A stretch of 64,000 nucleotides of DNA, taken from positions 496,001 through 560,000 of the forward strand of contig JARGSG010000004.1 in NCBI GenBank assembly GCA_030374805.1. The letters run 5' to 3'. Positions 31,458-43,100 of this stretch are shown in pieces. Below the pieces are notes generated by a model, which searched no databases, was not told where the DNA came from, and saw nothing but the letters and a program-made list of their open reading frames with translations. The translations under genes were made by a program, and so were the position numbers. This stretch comes from Gracilaria gracilis. Taxonomy: Eukaryota; Rhodophyta; Florideophyceae; Gracilariales; Gracilariaceae. The stretch's first letter is position 1. Each line of letters opens with the position of its first letter.

Positions 31458-31524
31458 ATTCAGCGATACCTACTGCACGAGGATTCGGGCGCAACTCAAT
31501 GGAGGAGCTGATCTCCCCTTTCGG

Positions 31525-33163
31525 GTGAATGATATTGGTTATCTCGCTCGCACGGTAACTGGAAACCCACAAATAGTGGTGCCACACACCCTACAATCTC
31601 GAGTGTTACACTTATCACACTATGTCAAACTTAGTGGTCACATCGGAGGACGGAAACTGTACCTTACATTGCGAAGGAAATTCTACTGGCCAGCAATGGA
31701 TATGGATTGCTACGCAACTGTGCGGTTCTGCCCCGAGTGTGCTCGAAATCGCGTCAAGCTTCGCCACCATGCGACGAAGTTAAACCTCTTCCCCGCAAGG
31801 GCGCCCCTGGAATTCGTAGCCATCGATATTTTGGAACCGTCCCTCACTACCAAGCGGCGTAACAAATTTCTACTCGTGATCACGGATCGTTTCTCGAAGC
31901 TCGTTCGTACCGTATCATTACGGATAATCACGTCATTGACGGTTGCGCAATTTCCTCACCCATTGGGCATTCGTCTACGGTCCACCGGTGAATCTACTCT
32001 CCGACAACGGGAAACAGTTTGCCTCCCGGTTCTTCGGGGATGTATGCAGAATTCTGGATGTCAAGAATCTCTGCACGACAACCTACCACCCCCAGTGTAA
32101 TGGGCAGGCTGAACGGTTTAACCGGACGCTGTTAGCAGCACTCCGTTCATACGTAGCCGATCACCCTACCACGTGGGACCTGTTCACCGATGCGCTGACA
32201 TTCGCATACAATACTCAGGTACACCGTACTACGGGATTGACTCCATTTGAATTGGTTCTTTTTCGCACCCCACCGCCCGTGGCGCTCGAAGCACAGCCAA
32301 CGCTGGATCAATTTCCTTCGAAAAAGTGATACAGGGAAACCTGGAAGACATGGCTCACCAAGCTGGTCCCTGCAGCACAACGGTCAATGGCCCGGTCACA
32401 AGCCGCATATAAGCGTGATTTCGATGAGCGAGCCCCTCGAAGATCGCCCGCTCCTAAAGAAGGGGACTATGTGTTCATCCGTAAGGAGTATTGGAATCCA
32501 GGCAAGGAGAAACGCCACAAGCTCTCACCGGTCGTCGACGGTCCCTTCAAGACAATTGCTGTGGAATCCGACACTGTCGTAGTGGAGATAGGTCAGCAAC
32601 ACGAACGCATCTCCCGCGATCACGTGGTCTTTGCACCCCCGCCTGCGGGAAATGACCCATCAAGTAAACATTCTGCCGCGGAAGCGGAAACGAACATTAC
32701 GGACACACCGGATCTATCTCAGATAGACCGTCCTAGGGAGGTACCACACCCTAATAGGGAATTCTCGGATTTGCCGATGTTATCGGACTCTACACGCCCT
32801 GGTGCTTCGCTGCCTGAAGCCCCGCCGCCTCGCGTAATTACTCGCCGCTTTGGCGCGTTGACACCCACTCTCCATGTCGCTCCATCTAAGGAGGGGGAAA
32901 GACTCGTTAATCGTCATGCTTCCGCGCTGTCGCGTGAGGAACACCGTGTGGCACGGAAGAGAGACACCGCTTATGCGCAAGCAAAGCCCTCTCGGGAGCC
33001 CGGCGTCTCATCAAAGTCGTCGCCTGTCAATGCAGAAGCGGAATCGTCACCAGACACTACCGCTCTTCGAGACAGAACCGAGGAGACTCAGTCGTTACTG
33101 GCGAAGCCATCGGTTACGCCGCGTAGCGCGCCTGGAGTGACTACGCCTCATATCGGAGGGTAA
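31525..33163 (+). pseudogene. Integrase region and hydrophilic tail of retroelement B (fossil)
   Basis: Zinc-binding-like part (HLSHYVKLSGHIGG, FCPECARNR), catalytic core pieces FVAIDILEPSL, LSDNGKQFASRFFGDVCRIL and NGQAERFNRTLLAALRSYVA, C-terminal module KLSPVVDGPFKTIAVESDTV, then a long Pro/Ser/Thr-rich tail. Broken. Confidence 0.8.
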
Positions 33164-33619
33164 ATACTGCCTAAGGCGCCATTGAGCTCGCACGTCCAAG
33201 ACGGAGAAGAGTCGTCGGAGACTAAGTCGAACAACACGCCTGAGGCGGGCCACACCGTGAAGACGTCGCTAATTGCCCAGCAGGGAAGTGCCAACCGTAG
33301 CACACGGACTACACCTGTAAGGGAGATCAGCTCAGCGAGCGAGTCACAACGACAAGCGGAGCTGACACCACCCGTGCACACGGAGGGGGAACGCGCCACG
33401 GCGAAGACCAATAAAGGCCACCCATTGACAACGTCACGTGCCACCACGAAGAGGCCGGTTCAATCAGGGTTACCGTTGACGCGAGCGCTTTCGACGCCAC
33501 ACACAACTCCGTCGAAACGATTGCTACCACGCAAACTTGTGCTACGCCCACCTGGGACTCCCGTGGGAGAAGGAACTCTACCGTAACAAGGAAACGGGAA
33601 CACCAATACCGCGAGACGC

Positions 33620-34021
33620 GTGACAACTGACCCAAGTATGGGACCACACCGCGAAGACATGGTGCCACCACCCTTGTTGAACGCAATTCGGTCTAACCGG
33701 AGCATCGACGCACTGCCACACACGGCAAAGCCGCCGCAGTTCTCTCCGACAAAGGATGTCGTAATCACACGGGAAGGCCGGGAAGTCTTCCCACAGGAGT
33801 TCGTAGTCGACCACATCGTGGAACCCTCATACTACCCGTTGGGGTACATACAGTATCTCGTACGTTGGTACGGCTACGGACCCGAGGCTGACTCGGATGA
33901 GCCAATCGAGCATCTCCCAAGGTCGAAAGTGGTGCGTACCATCGACGTACTCTCACGGGTCTCCCGGCGACAATTGTCAATGCCCAAGTGGGATAACACG
34001 CCCCGAAGGGGAAGAAGCTAG
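33620..34021 (+). pseudogene. Chromodomain of retroelement B (fossil)
   Basis: VVDHIVEPSYYPLGYIQYLV followed by RWYGYGPEADSDEPIEHLPR has the aromatic and acidic positions of a chromodomain. It ends the forward-strand coding of the element; the opposite-strand ORF follows. Confidence 0.75.
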
Positions 34022-34170
34022 CTCACCTAGAAGGAAGTTGAGAAGTGGAAGAAGACGAAGCTGGAACTTGGGAAAGGAAAAATATACGTCATAGACGGAA
34101 GTAGTTTTATTGGCCATCAAGGCTATATCCTACAACAAAACCGCATAGCGGGAATCAGGTGGAACATGGA

Positions 34171-36030
34171 CTAAGCCCCCGACCCTTGGTTGGAAGGGCC
34201 CGGAGCGCCGTCACCAGTACCCCCATTGCTGGGATTGGATCCGCCAGTAAGGCGCGCAGCCAACGCGTCCCGCATTGCGGCGACGTCCCCGCTCGCTACA
34301 GTTGCAGAAAGCCCAACTCCTCGGAGGAACTGAGCGATCACAGCCGCCTCACCAGTCCCAGCCCCAGAGGGGAGGACGACAGGCACCTCGATTGCATCCG
34401 GTTCGTCCTGAAGGGAAGCCACCACGGCACCTACCGACGAAGGTTCGGGCGCGGGTGGATTCACTGGCTCAGCCGTCGCCATTCCCGGCGCTGCCGTGTC
34501 ATTGGAGGTCGGCTCAACCGCGTTGGCAGAAGGAACCTCTTCGACTACGTCGTCATCATACCCCATCTCGGATTCGTCGTCCATCATTTGGTCGTCGCCA
34601 CCGCCGTCGACGTGGTAAAAATCGTCAGCGTCAACGAAGCCAACGGCATGCCCGTAAGGGATATACCTCGGAGCCATCCGGTGAGCTGCCGCTTCAGCAG
34701 CGGTGATCTCTTGCACCTCCCAGGGGTTGAAAAAGATGAAGTCTCCCGCCATAGCGTGCGTCGTCCCGGAGACCGGTCTAAACCACCATCCTCGTGACCG
34801 CGGCCGCTCTGAGGGAAGGGCACCCTGGCCTAATCAAGTCGGTCGACTACATTGAGGAGCCCACGAATTTCTTCGGCATTATTCTCACCTCCAAGAGGGA
34901 CACGCAACGAGAGTTCTCGGATACTCGCACGAAGGCGAGGCGGAATATACCACAGTCAATACTGGTGATATACTTTCCATAAGAGATAAGCCGCGGTGCG
35001 GATTGCCCACTCGGTGAGCACCACGGACCACAGGCCGGAATACGGATCCTCGATGAGGCAGGGGCCCAGATAGGAGAAGACCGGGGGCAATTCCACGTAG
35101 CACCCGCGACACACCTCCACAGAGGACCACCAAGCGGGAATGGGAACGTAACAGCCCAGCCGGGGATTGTGCCGGATTCGATTGATCTCCATGTTTTGTT
35201 ACGGGACGAGAAACCCGAAACGGGAACGCGCACGACGCTCATCGCGGATGAAGTTCTGTAACCAACGCGAACGGGACTCCCGGCGAAGATACCTGAACTC
35301 CGCCCGGAGGATTGGATGAATCCAACACACCGCCTCCTGGCGTACAGTAGGACGTCCCCTCCAGGAGTAAGTCTCAATCACCGCCAAGCGGGTGCAATAC
35401 GAAATCTCGCCTTGTGTATGGTACAATCGGAGATCGAAGCTGATGGAATCAGAAATTGGGAACTCGAAGTTTGCCCGACTCTGCCGCGCATACCCCAAGC
35501 GAACCAATGCTGCCTGAGCGAAAGCCAGTGACTCGCCGGAACGCCGCAAAACTGCGTGAGGAGGAATGGCAACCCGCCGACGCCAATCCCACGAAGTGGT
35601 GACCATCGCCGGAAGATCTCCGGGAAGGCGATCAGTACCGTCCGCATAGGACGCGATGAGCCCCTCGTTGAAAACGGCTGTAGGATGAAACCACGGAGCA
35701 GTCTGGAAGAGATGTGCTTGAACCCGAGGGTTCAGCCCGACTAGCTCTTCGTAGGAAGGCCACGGCACTTCACGCATGACGTGACCATGGGGCTGCTGCC
35801 CCGGAGGGAGGATGTGCCGGCCACTGGCATTGTGGCCCTGGGACACCCCAGAAGCATTGCCGCTTTGCGGAAGAGGTACGGAACGAAATCCGGAGAAGTA
35901 TCCCGAGTCCGGAGGTTGACCGCTCATCGCGCGAGGCACTCGAAGAACGGGAAGGTTGGTAGTAACACCGCGAGAGCGAGAAACAGACTGTTGTGAATAA
36001 AAATGGTGGTTGCTGGAGCGATGTTGGCAC
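34171..36030 (-). pseudogene. Opposite-strand extra ORF of retroelement B (fossil)
   Basis: Leftward coding sequence between the chromodomain and 3' LTR. The best open stretch is 35199-36176 (with PWFHPTAVFNEGLIASYADG and VTTSWDWRRRVAIPP); 34171-34752 holds the acidic end (DFIFFNPWEVQEITAAEAAA). These match the ORFs of elements A and C at the protein level. Its start would lie just inside the 3' LTR, so that LTR could serve as an antisense promoter. Function unknown. Broken. Confidence 0.7.
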
Positions 36031-36163
36031 TGTCGAGTGGTAGTGACTTGATCTTCGCGAGGCGAGATGGAATCCGAAGAGTTCGGGGATTTGTTTTTAT
36101 GCCCACGGCTGGGAGTTCGACCCGCCATCGCGACGGCGTGGCTCACTCTCAAGGAGGGGGATA

Positions 36164-37015
36164 TGAAGGACAACACTCCTTGGAGGCGATTTGAGGTACT
36201 TAGTTAATTTCCGCATCATGCGTTAGTAGATCTATATGAGTTACACCGCTATTAGCGTGTCGCCTCACTGAGGTAATTTCCGCAGATGGACACGTGGATT
36301 GTACAGTTCGAGGCGCCACTTAGCGGGTGTGACTAGCACACGTGTAGCACGGATACCCCGGAGGCAGTGCATCCAGCATTGCTGTATTTACTTAGATATT
36401 TTAGAGATTATTTTGCCCGGCGCACCCACTGTCAGTGGTGCGCCGAGCTCAGTACTTAGAGGGTTGACCATCGCTCTCCCAAGTAAATTGCCCCTTGCCA
36501 GGCAAGGGCTTTTTGGCTCTAACTATCACGCCTTCGCTGACTTTTCACCTCCAAGTAGAATGACAACCGTGTTGTTCACGTATAGTTACCCACCCTTGGG
36601 GCGCTTAGAGTATTACCACTGCGTGTGTGTGTCGTCCCGACTACTGTCGTATACTCGCCCCAGTATTGGGTTTCGTTGGTGTATTGCACACCTATCCCCA
36701 CTCTTGCGGACCCCTTTTTCCTCTTTTTGGGTTTGTTCTGCTGCCCATTCTGAAGTGGCTCGCCGCCCGACATCGTGTCATCGCCGATCCACTCTTACGA
36801 GGCTCAGTCCTGAGACCGCTTTTTGCACGTGTCCCTACACGGTACCCGGTCTGCACTGTTCACTCCGACGCTTGTCGTGACGGTTTGACCTCGGTTTACA
36901 CCCGGCTAGTCGTGTCATTCTCAAAGTGCTCCGTTCGCTGTGCTACCTTCCCGAGAGGAAGATTCTGAACATCTTCGTGGCTGTTTCGCTTTTCCCGCCA
37001 AACGCGTTGACTACA
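36164..37015 (+). repeat. 3' LTR of retroelement B
   Basis: Begins tgaaggacaacactcc directly after the polypurine tract and ends gactaca, followed by gggag. Confidence 0.92.
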
Positions 37016-37332
37016 GGGAGCATATCTCAATTTGCTAAGTAGTGGGCTCGGCGCGGCCCCTGACAGTGGGCGCGGCGGCCAAATAAAGTATCAAATATAT
37101 CTGGTGAATACAGCAATGCTGGTTGCATCGTTTTTCTGGGTATCCGTGCAACATGTCTTCCCATCATGCCCGTTGGGCGGTAGCTCAGACCGTATTTCGC
37201 ACGTGTACAACCTCAAAAACTGTCTCAGCGCAACAACCCGCCAGCGGTGGTAAGCTCATACATCGACTCTACGCATCAATGAGAACAATTCACTGAGTCC
37301 TGAAAGCCTCCTTCTACGAGTGGTATCCTTCA
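37016..37332 (-). repeat. 5' LTR of retroelement A, outer piece
   Basis: The outer ~317 bp of the same LTR, comparable to about 15016-15331, beginning with the second copy of gggag (37016-37020). It is separated from its inner piece by the whole of element B. Confidence 0.9.
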
Positions 37333-39659
37333 TCATCTCACACTTTAGCACATTGAGTTCTTTTTCCGCCATCAACAACTCTCCTTGAGCGTCTGTAGGT
37401 AGCCCGCTCTGCCATCGTTTCTGTTATTGCGCCGCAGTGCTTCGCTTACGTAGGGTTTGTGTTCCACTGTTCGTTGTTTTTCTTGTAACAGCACTCCCAA
37501 ACGACTGCGTTTATTGATTTCGCTCTCTCATATCACATTAGTTTGGGCACGCAGTCTCCGTTGCAATATATGTGGTAAACCGCAAGTTGGAGCGGCTATG
37601 TGGCTCTGCGACGCACGTTTTGCCGTACTACATCTCTAATCGCCGTTTCGGCTGGTACTCCTAGCATCCGTTTTGTTCTCCTGGTTTGTCGCCATCCGCG
37701 TCGTTTGGCCCTGTTGCCCCAAAAACGACGTTAACCATAGTTTTGGTATTTAACTATTTTTTCAAAGCAGACCTGTCATTAAATCGCTCGAGTGACATTT
37801 TCTGCTTCTTCCTGGAAAATGCGGAAAATCACACAATTTAAAAGTCTATTTACCATTGTAAGTTTCACGTCCATGTGACAAAGAGAAACAGCCTTGCAGA
37901 AGAGAGACTTTATATGTTACAAACCGTTGTTTACAGTAGCTGCGTCGCTATATTACAACAAAACTTACACATGTTTTGGAACTCATCTTTTTCGTGAAGT
38001 ACAAGAAGTCCAACATGTTCTCGTTGACTTCAAAAGTAGTCTGCCTCTCGCTTCGAAGGACCGTTAGCAATCATCACCAAAGTTGCATATTTTAGTTGAA
38101 GTACAAAAATGAAGGCGGAGTACTGTAGTTTAATTATTTTTTGAGCACAAAAAATAGGTAAAACAAGAGGTGTAAGTTGCAAAAAATAGCGATATCTGTG
38201 GTATATATTGGTGTTTGTTTCGTCGTACGTTGTAAATCTATCGATTTTCACTTGATTTGCTGTGGCTGCACTTGTAGTACAACAGCAAATGTACCAAAGT
38301 ATGCCTAGTTAAGTGATGAACACTGGAAGCTAAAGAAGCTACAGAGGTTTGGTTTTTGTTGAAAGCGATACCGTCAACATCGCGAAATGTTCACGTTTTC
38401 CGGAAGGAGATTGGGCTATGGCTGAAAAGACAAACACAGTAAGTCGATGCATAAGGTTACAGCAATGCAAAATATCCCATAAATTTAGAGTGTTTTGCAC
38501 TAGTACATCAAGATCAATTAACAATTACAAAAATTGACTACAAACGATTCATGTGCAATTTTCCGTGTTTCCGTGTTCGAAAAAGTACATCTAACATACT
38601 TAATCCAACAAAGCGACCCAAATATGTCTGCAGACTATGAATTAGTGCACCGGACGATATATCATGAATTTGCAGATGCTGCGAACAGCGTTGCCTATTT
38701 TTATCAGTTCGTGTGCTGACTGACGATCTCTTTGTCAGTTGGTTTGATGATCAACGATCTTAAAAGTCTTTGCTCTGCCGTTTTGTAGTTCGTTATACGG
38801 CCCGCACACCACACCCGGGAACATATATGTGTTTTCTCGATCATACTGCAGGAGCTCAGTTCTTCTGGGCTTCACGCGACATGCTTTCTACGCTATCGCT
38901 ATCCCTTTCTCCCAAGCCATAAAGATATGTAGTTCGGCAGCAGCCTCGAAACGAAAAATAATTCGTATTCAAGCATCCGTTGTATGTAGATATCAATTGC
39001 ACAGTTTGCGCGACAGTAGTGCCATTCCCGGTTCCATGGCACTGGGTGGCACTAAAGGGCGATCGTACTGTAAGGTTATATCGTCTCTGTTCCTATCGAA
39101 TCGGAATGCGGGCGTTAGCACACACTTTGTGTCATCCACTACAGATAAAAATGCATGTTGGGGACCGGATTCGAACTCAGAACGCTAATCTAAATAGTAA
39201 CTGCTGGAAGTGTGAGCACAGCAACTACCTCAATGACTATGAATCTGCAGCTATGTATCGATTGAGTTAAATGACAAATCTTGTCCACTCCTTTCATGTG
39301 ATGGGGTATTCCGTCGGTATAACCTACATATATTGGTCAATATCGTTGTAATATTATCATGGGCCTACCCTCTCGCTCCCCGCATAGCCAACCGAGCACC
39401 GCCACCCTGTTTTGCATTTCGGTCCGAAGACTGCTGTGCACTCAAGCCAACAGGGATCCAGAAAGTTTGCAGAGACCTTCGCAGGTCCGGCACTGTGGTC
39501 CGGGATATTACTTGTCACAAAGATTGGTTTACGGAAGAAAGGTTAGGCCACTGAACCCCATTTAAGCGAATATAGTAACAAGAAAAAATTCCATCTAATG
39601 ATCCTGGGAGCAGAGGGTTCTCCTATCTGAGACATTCGCAATTCTAACACGGATATTTC
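37333..39659. other. Gene-poor region
   Basis: No gene I can support. Base composition drops to the AT-rich host-like level after about 37740. One tRNA-B-box-like word (rc of ggattcgaact) occurs at about 39168, but no tRNA folds around it. Confidence 0.4.
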
Positions 39660-40775
39660 ATGCTTTCTGAAGCCCGGAGAGCAGCGATTTACCGTCTCCA
39701 TCGGATATGGACGGTACTTCTCGTTCCAATTGTTCTATGCACACTGATTTCATTCCATCCTAAAGTCCTTCAAAAGCTGAAACGAAACTCTATGAAGGCT
39801 ACTTGCGTGTATGTGATGGGTTATCAGAACAGGGAAGGTATCGGTCAGACAATGCTGCGAAATCAATTCGCAGTGTTCGTGGCTCAACTTCTTTCTTCAA
39901 AACTGGCTTTTCCGGAGCATGAGAGCGAGCATGGGTACAACTACGCTGACGTTTTCGATCGATGTGAGCCGCCAGCAGAATCTGTTTCCCCCAAGACAAA
40001 CGCCTCCAAAACAGTAGCGAAGCAGGGTTGCTATCTACGTCAAGAAGACCTATTCTTCGAACGTTGCGAACGTGGGAACTGTGGGTGTTTGAAGAGAGAA
40101 GTGATGAAGTACGTTCTTCCACTTGCGAGGAAGTGCACAACGATAGGGGTCGAACACAACCGATTCAAAACGCAGGAGTACTCTGGGTGCATCAAAGGCG
40201 TTCTGAGGCGATATCTGGGCGGTCCCAATCGGTGGCCAACAGCATACAACGCCGTCCACTACCGTCAAGGCGATCTAGCAAAGAAGCGAAATGAGGGCGA
40301 TTTCTGGCTGCTGAAACTGAACAGCATGATAGACTTTATGTGCAAATACTCCAAGCTCGACATAATCGTGGTCACGCAGGGCGAGCCAGAGATCCCAAAG
40401 TGTGAACAACGCGTGGTACTCGCTAGCAATACGAGTGAGAAGGAAGCGTTCTCCGTGATACAGAACGCACATTGGATCGGACTTGAAATCAGCGGCTTCG
40501 CGCTTGCCATGGCACAGATCGCTAGTCCTGAACGCGTGCTGATGCCGGACTACGCCATGCCGTACTACGACTGGCTGCGAACTCCCAAGTGGACTGTGTT
40601 CACTAAGTCAGGCGCCACGTTTAGTTTTGGCAATGGAGACAGAGCGCTGCGCGCCATTTACCATCCGAAGGCGCTCGACGTGCGCACGCATAGGCTGGGT
40701 TACTCGCGGAAGTACGTGCGCTTCGAGACCGAAGTTCCAGCTCGACGATGGCAGCAGGAGGCCCTTCCGCTTTGA
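39660..40775 (+). CDS. Type II membrane glycosyltransferase-like protein (fucosyltransferase-like motif)
   Basis: Intact 371-residue ORF. Residues 16-33 (IWTVLLVPIVLCTLISFH) form one membrane anchor after a basic N-terminus, the topology of Golgi glycosyltransferases. The lumenal part has several Cys pairs and NAVHYRQGDLAKK (about 197-209), matching the H-x-R-x-G-D signature of alpha-1,2/alpha-1,6 and O-fucosyltransferase-type enzymes that binds GDP-fucose. The C-terminal part has ISGFALAMAQIASPERVLMP, comparable to the nucleotide-sugar region where S/G-x-F-A precedes an acidic strand. Likely role: adding a sugar (fucose or a related GDP-sugar) to glycoproteins or wall glycans in the secretory pathway. 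A different GT-B family is possible, since the assignment rests on one motif plus topology. No introns; not part of any mobile element seen here. Confidence 0.5.
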   Translation: MLSEARRAAIYRLHRIWTVLLVPIVLCTLISFHPKVLQKLKRNSMKATCVYVMGYQNREGIGQTMLRNQFAVFVAQLLSSKLAFPEHESEHGYNYADVFDRCEPPAESVSPKTNASKTVAKQGCYLRQEDLFFERCERGNCGCLKREVMKYVLPLARKCTTIGVEHNRFKTQEYSGCIKGVLRRYLGGPNRWPTAYNAVHYRQGDLAKKRNEGDFWLLKLNSMIDFMCKYSKLDIIVVTQGEPEIPKCEQRVVLASNTSEKEAFSVIQNAHWIGLEISGFALAMAQIASPERVLMPDYAMPYYDWLRTPKWTVFTKSGATFSFGNGDRALRAIYHPKALDVRTHRLGYSRKYVRFETEVPARRWQQEALPL

Positions 40776-41094
40776 CGCACGAGAGGAAGATGGCAGGGTT
40801 GAGCAGTGTCCGAACCTCCATCGGCTTGAATTGAATCACAGAATTATAAAACGAACACTAAGTGTCTTTTTCCATGTTGACATCACACTGGGGGTTCTTC
40901 TGAGGGAAGCTCGTGACCCAAAAGACCTATCTCGTTCCTGGCTTGAGCAATTTCTGCAGCAGAACTGGGAAAGTTTTTTCTACAAACGGTTTTCGTTGCT
41001 TTACAATGCTATGACACGTTACTCGCCGTCACGAGAGCTTTATCGCTTGCATGTATCGACAACAACCCCGTTTATCGCATCATATCTGCAGGGC
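40776..41094. other. Convergent intergenic region
   Basis: Short 3' region shared by the rightward glycosyltransferase-like gene and the leftward helical-protein gene. Nothing else recognised. Confidence 0.4.
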
Positions 41095-42175
41095 TCAAGT
41101 GAAAGCTATGTCCTCCTCAGCCTCCAGCTCACCTAAAACCTTCTTCAGCGATGGATCCTCCTCCGTCCAGCTGCCTCGGCTTCGATCCAAGTTGGTCCAC
41201 ACTTCCGATACACTCTCATAAGTAATACTATCCCATACTTCTTCAATTGAACTCGCAATTGGCTCTGTCAGTAGGTCAATAGCTTGCTGAAGATCATCGT
41301 CTACGCTAGGGTCTTTGCCCTTCATTGACTCAAGCAAGAGTATCGACTCCAGGTTTCCATTCATGGCTACTGCTGCCGAAGCAAGCGCAGTCAATAGAGC
41401 AACACTCACTCGCCTCTCAAAGTTCTCGTTAATTTGGTCCTGCAGTTTATCCCGCTGTTTGGCTCCTTCCACAGCCGCAGTTATCGTTAAGGCCACATCT
41501 ACCACGATTCCTAATACCGTCAGCACTTTCCCGGTCGTCTTGACGAATTTGAGAGCTTTACCCAGGCTTGTAGTCGTCTCAAACGATGTCGATAGCGCTG
41601 AAGATGCTTTGCTCGCAGCCTTGAGAAGTTCCCCAGCTTCTTCAAGAGCGTTGGCTCCGCCGCGAAGCGCAACTGTGAATGCCTTCATTGTCAAACGCGT
41701 ACTGACGAACACGGCATTACTCTTTACCAGCTGGATGACTTTAGCGCTAACTCCACCTGCCGCCGCTGCCAGAGTTATAGAAGTAACAGCACCAAATGCC
41801 TTTTCCAAGTTTGCGTTCGTTTTGTTCAACTCGCCCAAAAACTCGCGTATAGAATGCTCCAACTCGGGAGGCAGCTCTCCAACTGTCCTTTCAATCAACT
41901 CTTGGATCGTGCGCAATCCATTTTTCTTCATCAGATCGTTCAAGAGTGGTACAATTCGAGCATCGGCCTCATCGAGTTGAATCGTTTTGGTTCTTATCGC
42001 ATTTTGCATACCCGAAATGTCGTCTACCAGTTCCTGAACTCGCTTTGCGCGGTCGCGATTCTCTAAAAAGAAATTGATGATGAGTTTTGTCAGATTCTGT
42101 ACCTCATCATTCTCACCAGAAGCTTTCCATTGCTTATAATTGCAACTCACCTGGATAGAAAAGATCGACCGACAT
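41095..42175 (-). CDS. Helical membrane-active-looking protein, paralogue 1 (two exons)
   Basis: Two exons: 42175-42151 (25 nt, MSVDLFYP plus one base) and 42062-41095, with an 88-bp intron (gtgagt...ttttag). The product is 330 residues, the same length as paralogue 3. It is almost entirely helical: an N-terminal pattern FYPENRDRAKRVQELVDDI, an amphipathic middle, an Ala/Gly-rich hydrophobic stretch (SITLAAAAGGVSAKVIQLVK), a second hydrophobic stretch (VLTVLGIVVDVALTITAAVE) followed directly by the family motif EGAKQRDKLQDQINENFERR, and an acidic tail. Two hydrophobic segments in a long helical protein recall ApoL or ClyA/HBL-type membrane-inserting proteins, but that is architecture, not demonstrated homology. 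No signal peptide. Family not recognised. Confidence 0.7.
42063..42150 (-). other. Intron of paralogue 1 (88 bp)
   Basis: Donor G|gtgagt after codon 8 and acceptor ttctttttag|AG, phase 1. The same position holds a 97-bp intron in paralogue 3, which supports both. Reading through instead would give an N-terminus unlike the paralogues. Confidence 0.8.
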
Positions 42176-43100
42176 TGTGGCAAAACGGAAAAGGTTATCT
42201 AAACCGAATGACGGATCTTGTCTCAACGAATGTGGTCGATGCGTTTTGAGAAGGCAATTGTCATATTCATCTTTCTTAAGAGCTGCCCCCACACGATTAG
42301 CCGACCTACTTGCTATGAAACGTGAGCTCCCATAATACTTGCAGTAAACATGTTGTCACCTTCACAGCTTTTCGGAAATCTGTCATCAGAATGAGACCTG
42401 TGGGTGACAACAAGCCCAGAATGTGGAAAATGTAATTATTCATCCTCGACACATAAACCCAAACTATCAAGAGCTTGAATTTTGGAAACACAGACTTGTA
42501 GTTGAGGACATAAAGTGTGACTCATCAGAATTGATTGTGCTCGTCTTTAGACAAGGGAATGTTTCCAGAATTGAAGTCATTACGAGGAACGTTATCTCTC
42601 GAGGAAGCACGTTGAAGGTTAGCGTTCCCTGAAAAAGCGGTGTTGTCTCGTACTACGGTTCAATTCGTTAGATTATGGCACCGGTGCATAGCATATTCAT
42701 CCTTCCTCATGAGAAGGTCATTGACGTGTACATTACGAATAAATCTAGAGAGATGAGATGTCTACAAAAAGTTCAGACATAAAACGCTTATGCATTGAGT
42801 GTCTGCATGTTATTGGGTTAGAACGACAACGATTGATTGTCAGTTGGCCATTGTACCAACCTTATAGGAGACCAAAGCACATAAGGTTAATAACTTTATG
42901 TAATATTACTGTACAGTATTAAGAATCTTTGAATTTTCGGTGCTGCGACTTTGATCTTTTTGGAAGCAGCTGACACAAAAATTAACAGGAAAAGGAGATA
43001 TCAGTTTTGTCTGATCTCTTTTTATGCTGGGTTCTATCTATCCGTCTCGACCGGAGTATTCTCCGGAAAAGGCATACCGATTAAATGGAAAGATTGGGAC
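42176..43100. other. Intergenic region between paralogues 1 and 2
   Basis: Upstream region of paralogue 1 and downstream region of paralogue 2, both leftward. No gene or clear TATA box seen. Confidence 0.4.

Larger units (their letters stand above)
25541..37015 (+). mobile_element. Retroelement B: Ty3/gypsy chromovirus-like LTR element, rightward, nested in element A
   Basis: Fossil element of 11.5 kb with LTRs 25541-26401 and 36164-37015 and a perfect 5-bp target duplication gggag at 25536-25540 and 37016-37020, lying inside the 5' LTR of element A. Parts: primer-binding-like tggtctcccgacc at about 26405; gag about 26552-28560 with zinc knuckle; protease about 28680-29820; reverse transcriptase/RNase H about 29980-31160; integrase about 31525-33160; chromodomain about 33770-33920; opposite-strand ORF about 34171-36030; polypurine tract at about 36151-36161. 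A 291-bp MITE-like sequence interrupts it. It is broken, with roughly ten interruptions. In the first ~310 bp the two LTRs differ at about 18 positions by eye (about 6%), so it is not recent. Confidence 0.92.
14481..37332 (-). mobile_element. Retroelement A: Ty3/gypsy chromovirus-like LTR element, leftward, split by element B
   Basis: Fossil element. Its left LTR (the 3' LTR) is 14481-15331; its 5' LTR is in two pieces, 25001-25540 and 37016-37332, because element B sits inside it. Parts in element order: gag-like region about 22850-24850 with a zinc knuckle; protease region about 21640-22690; reverse transcriptase/RNase H about 19830-21590; integrase about 18310-19810; chromodomain 17476-17712; and an opposite-strand extra ORF about 15569-17310. 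Host sequence at the two ends reads ccatc and tcatc, a near-match target duplication. A primer-binding-like tggtctcccgacc lies 3 nt inside the 5' LTR and a polypurine tract (aaggaggggga) next to the 3' LTR. It is broken, with multiple interruptions in most coding regions (about ten or more). Confidence 0.9.

Noticed and set aside
39158-39260. tRNA-like B-box word (reverse complement of ggattcgaact) that could mark a tRNA or tRNA-derived SINE
   Set aside because: No acceptor or anticodon stem folds around it on the minus strand, and no SINE boundaries or poly-A tail are visible.
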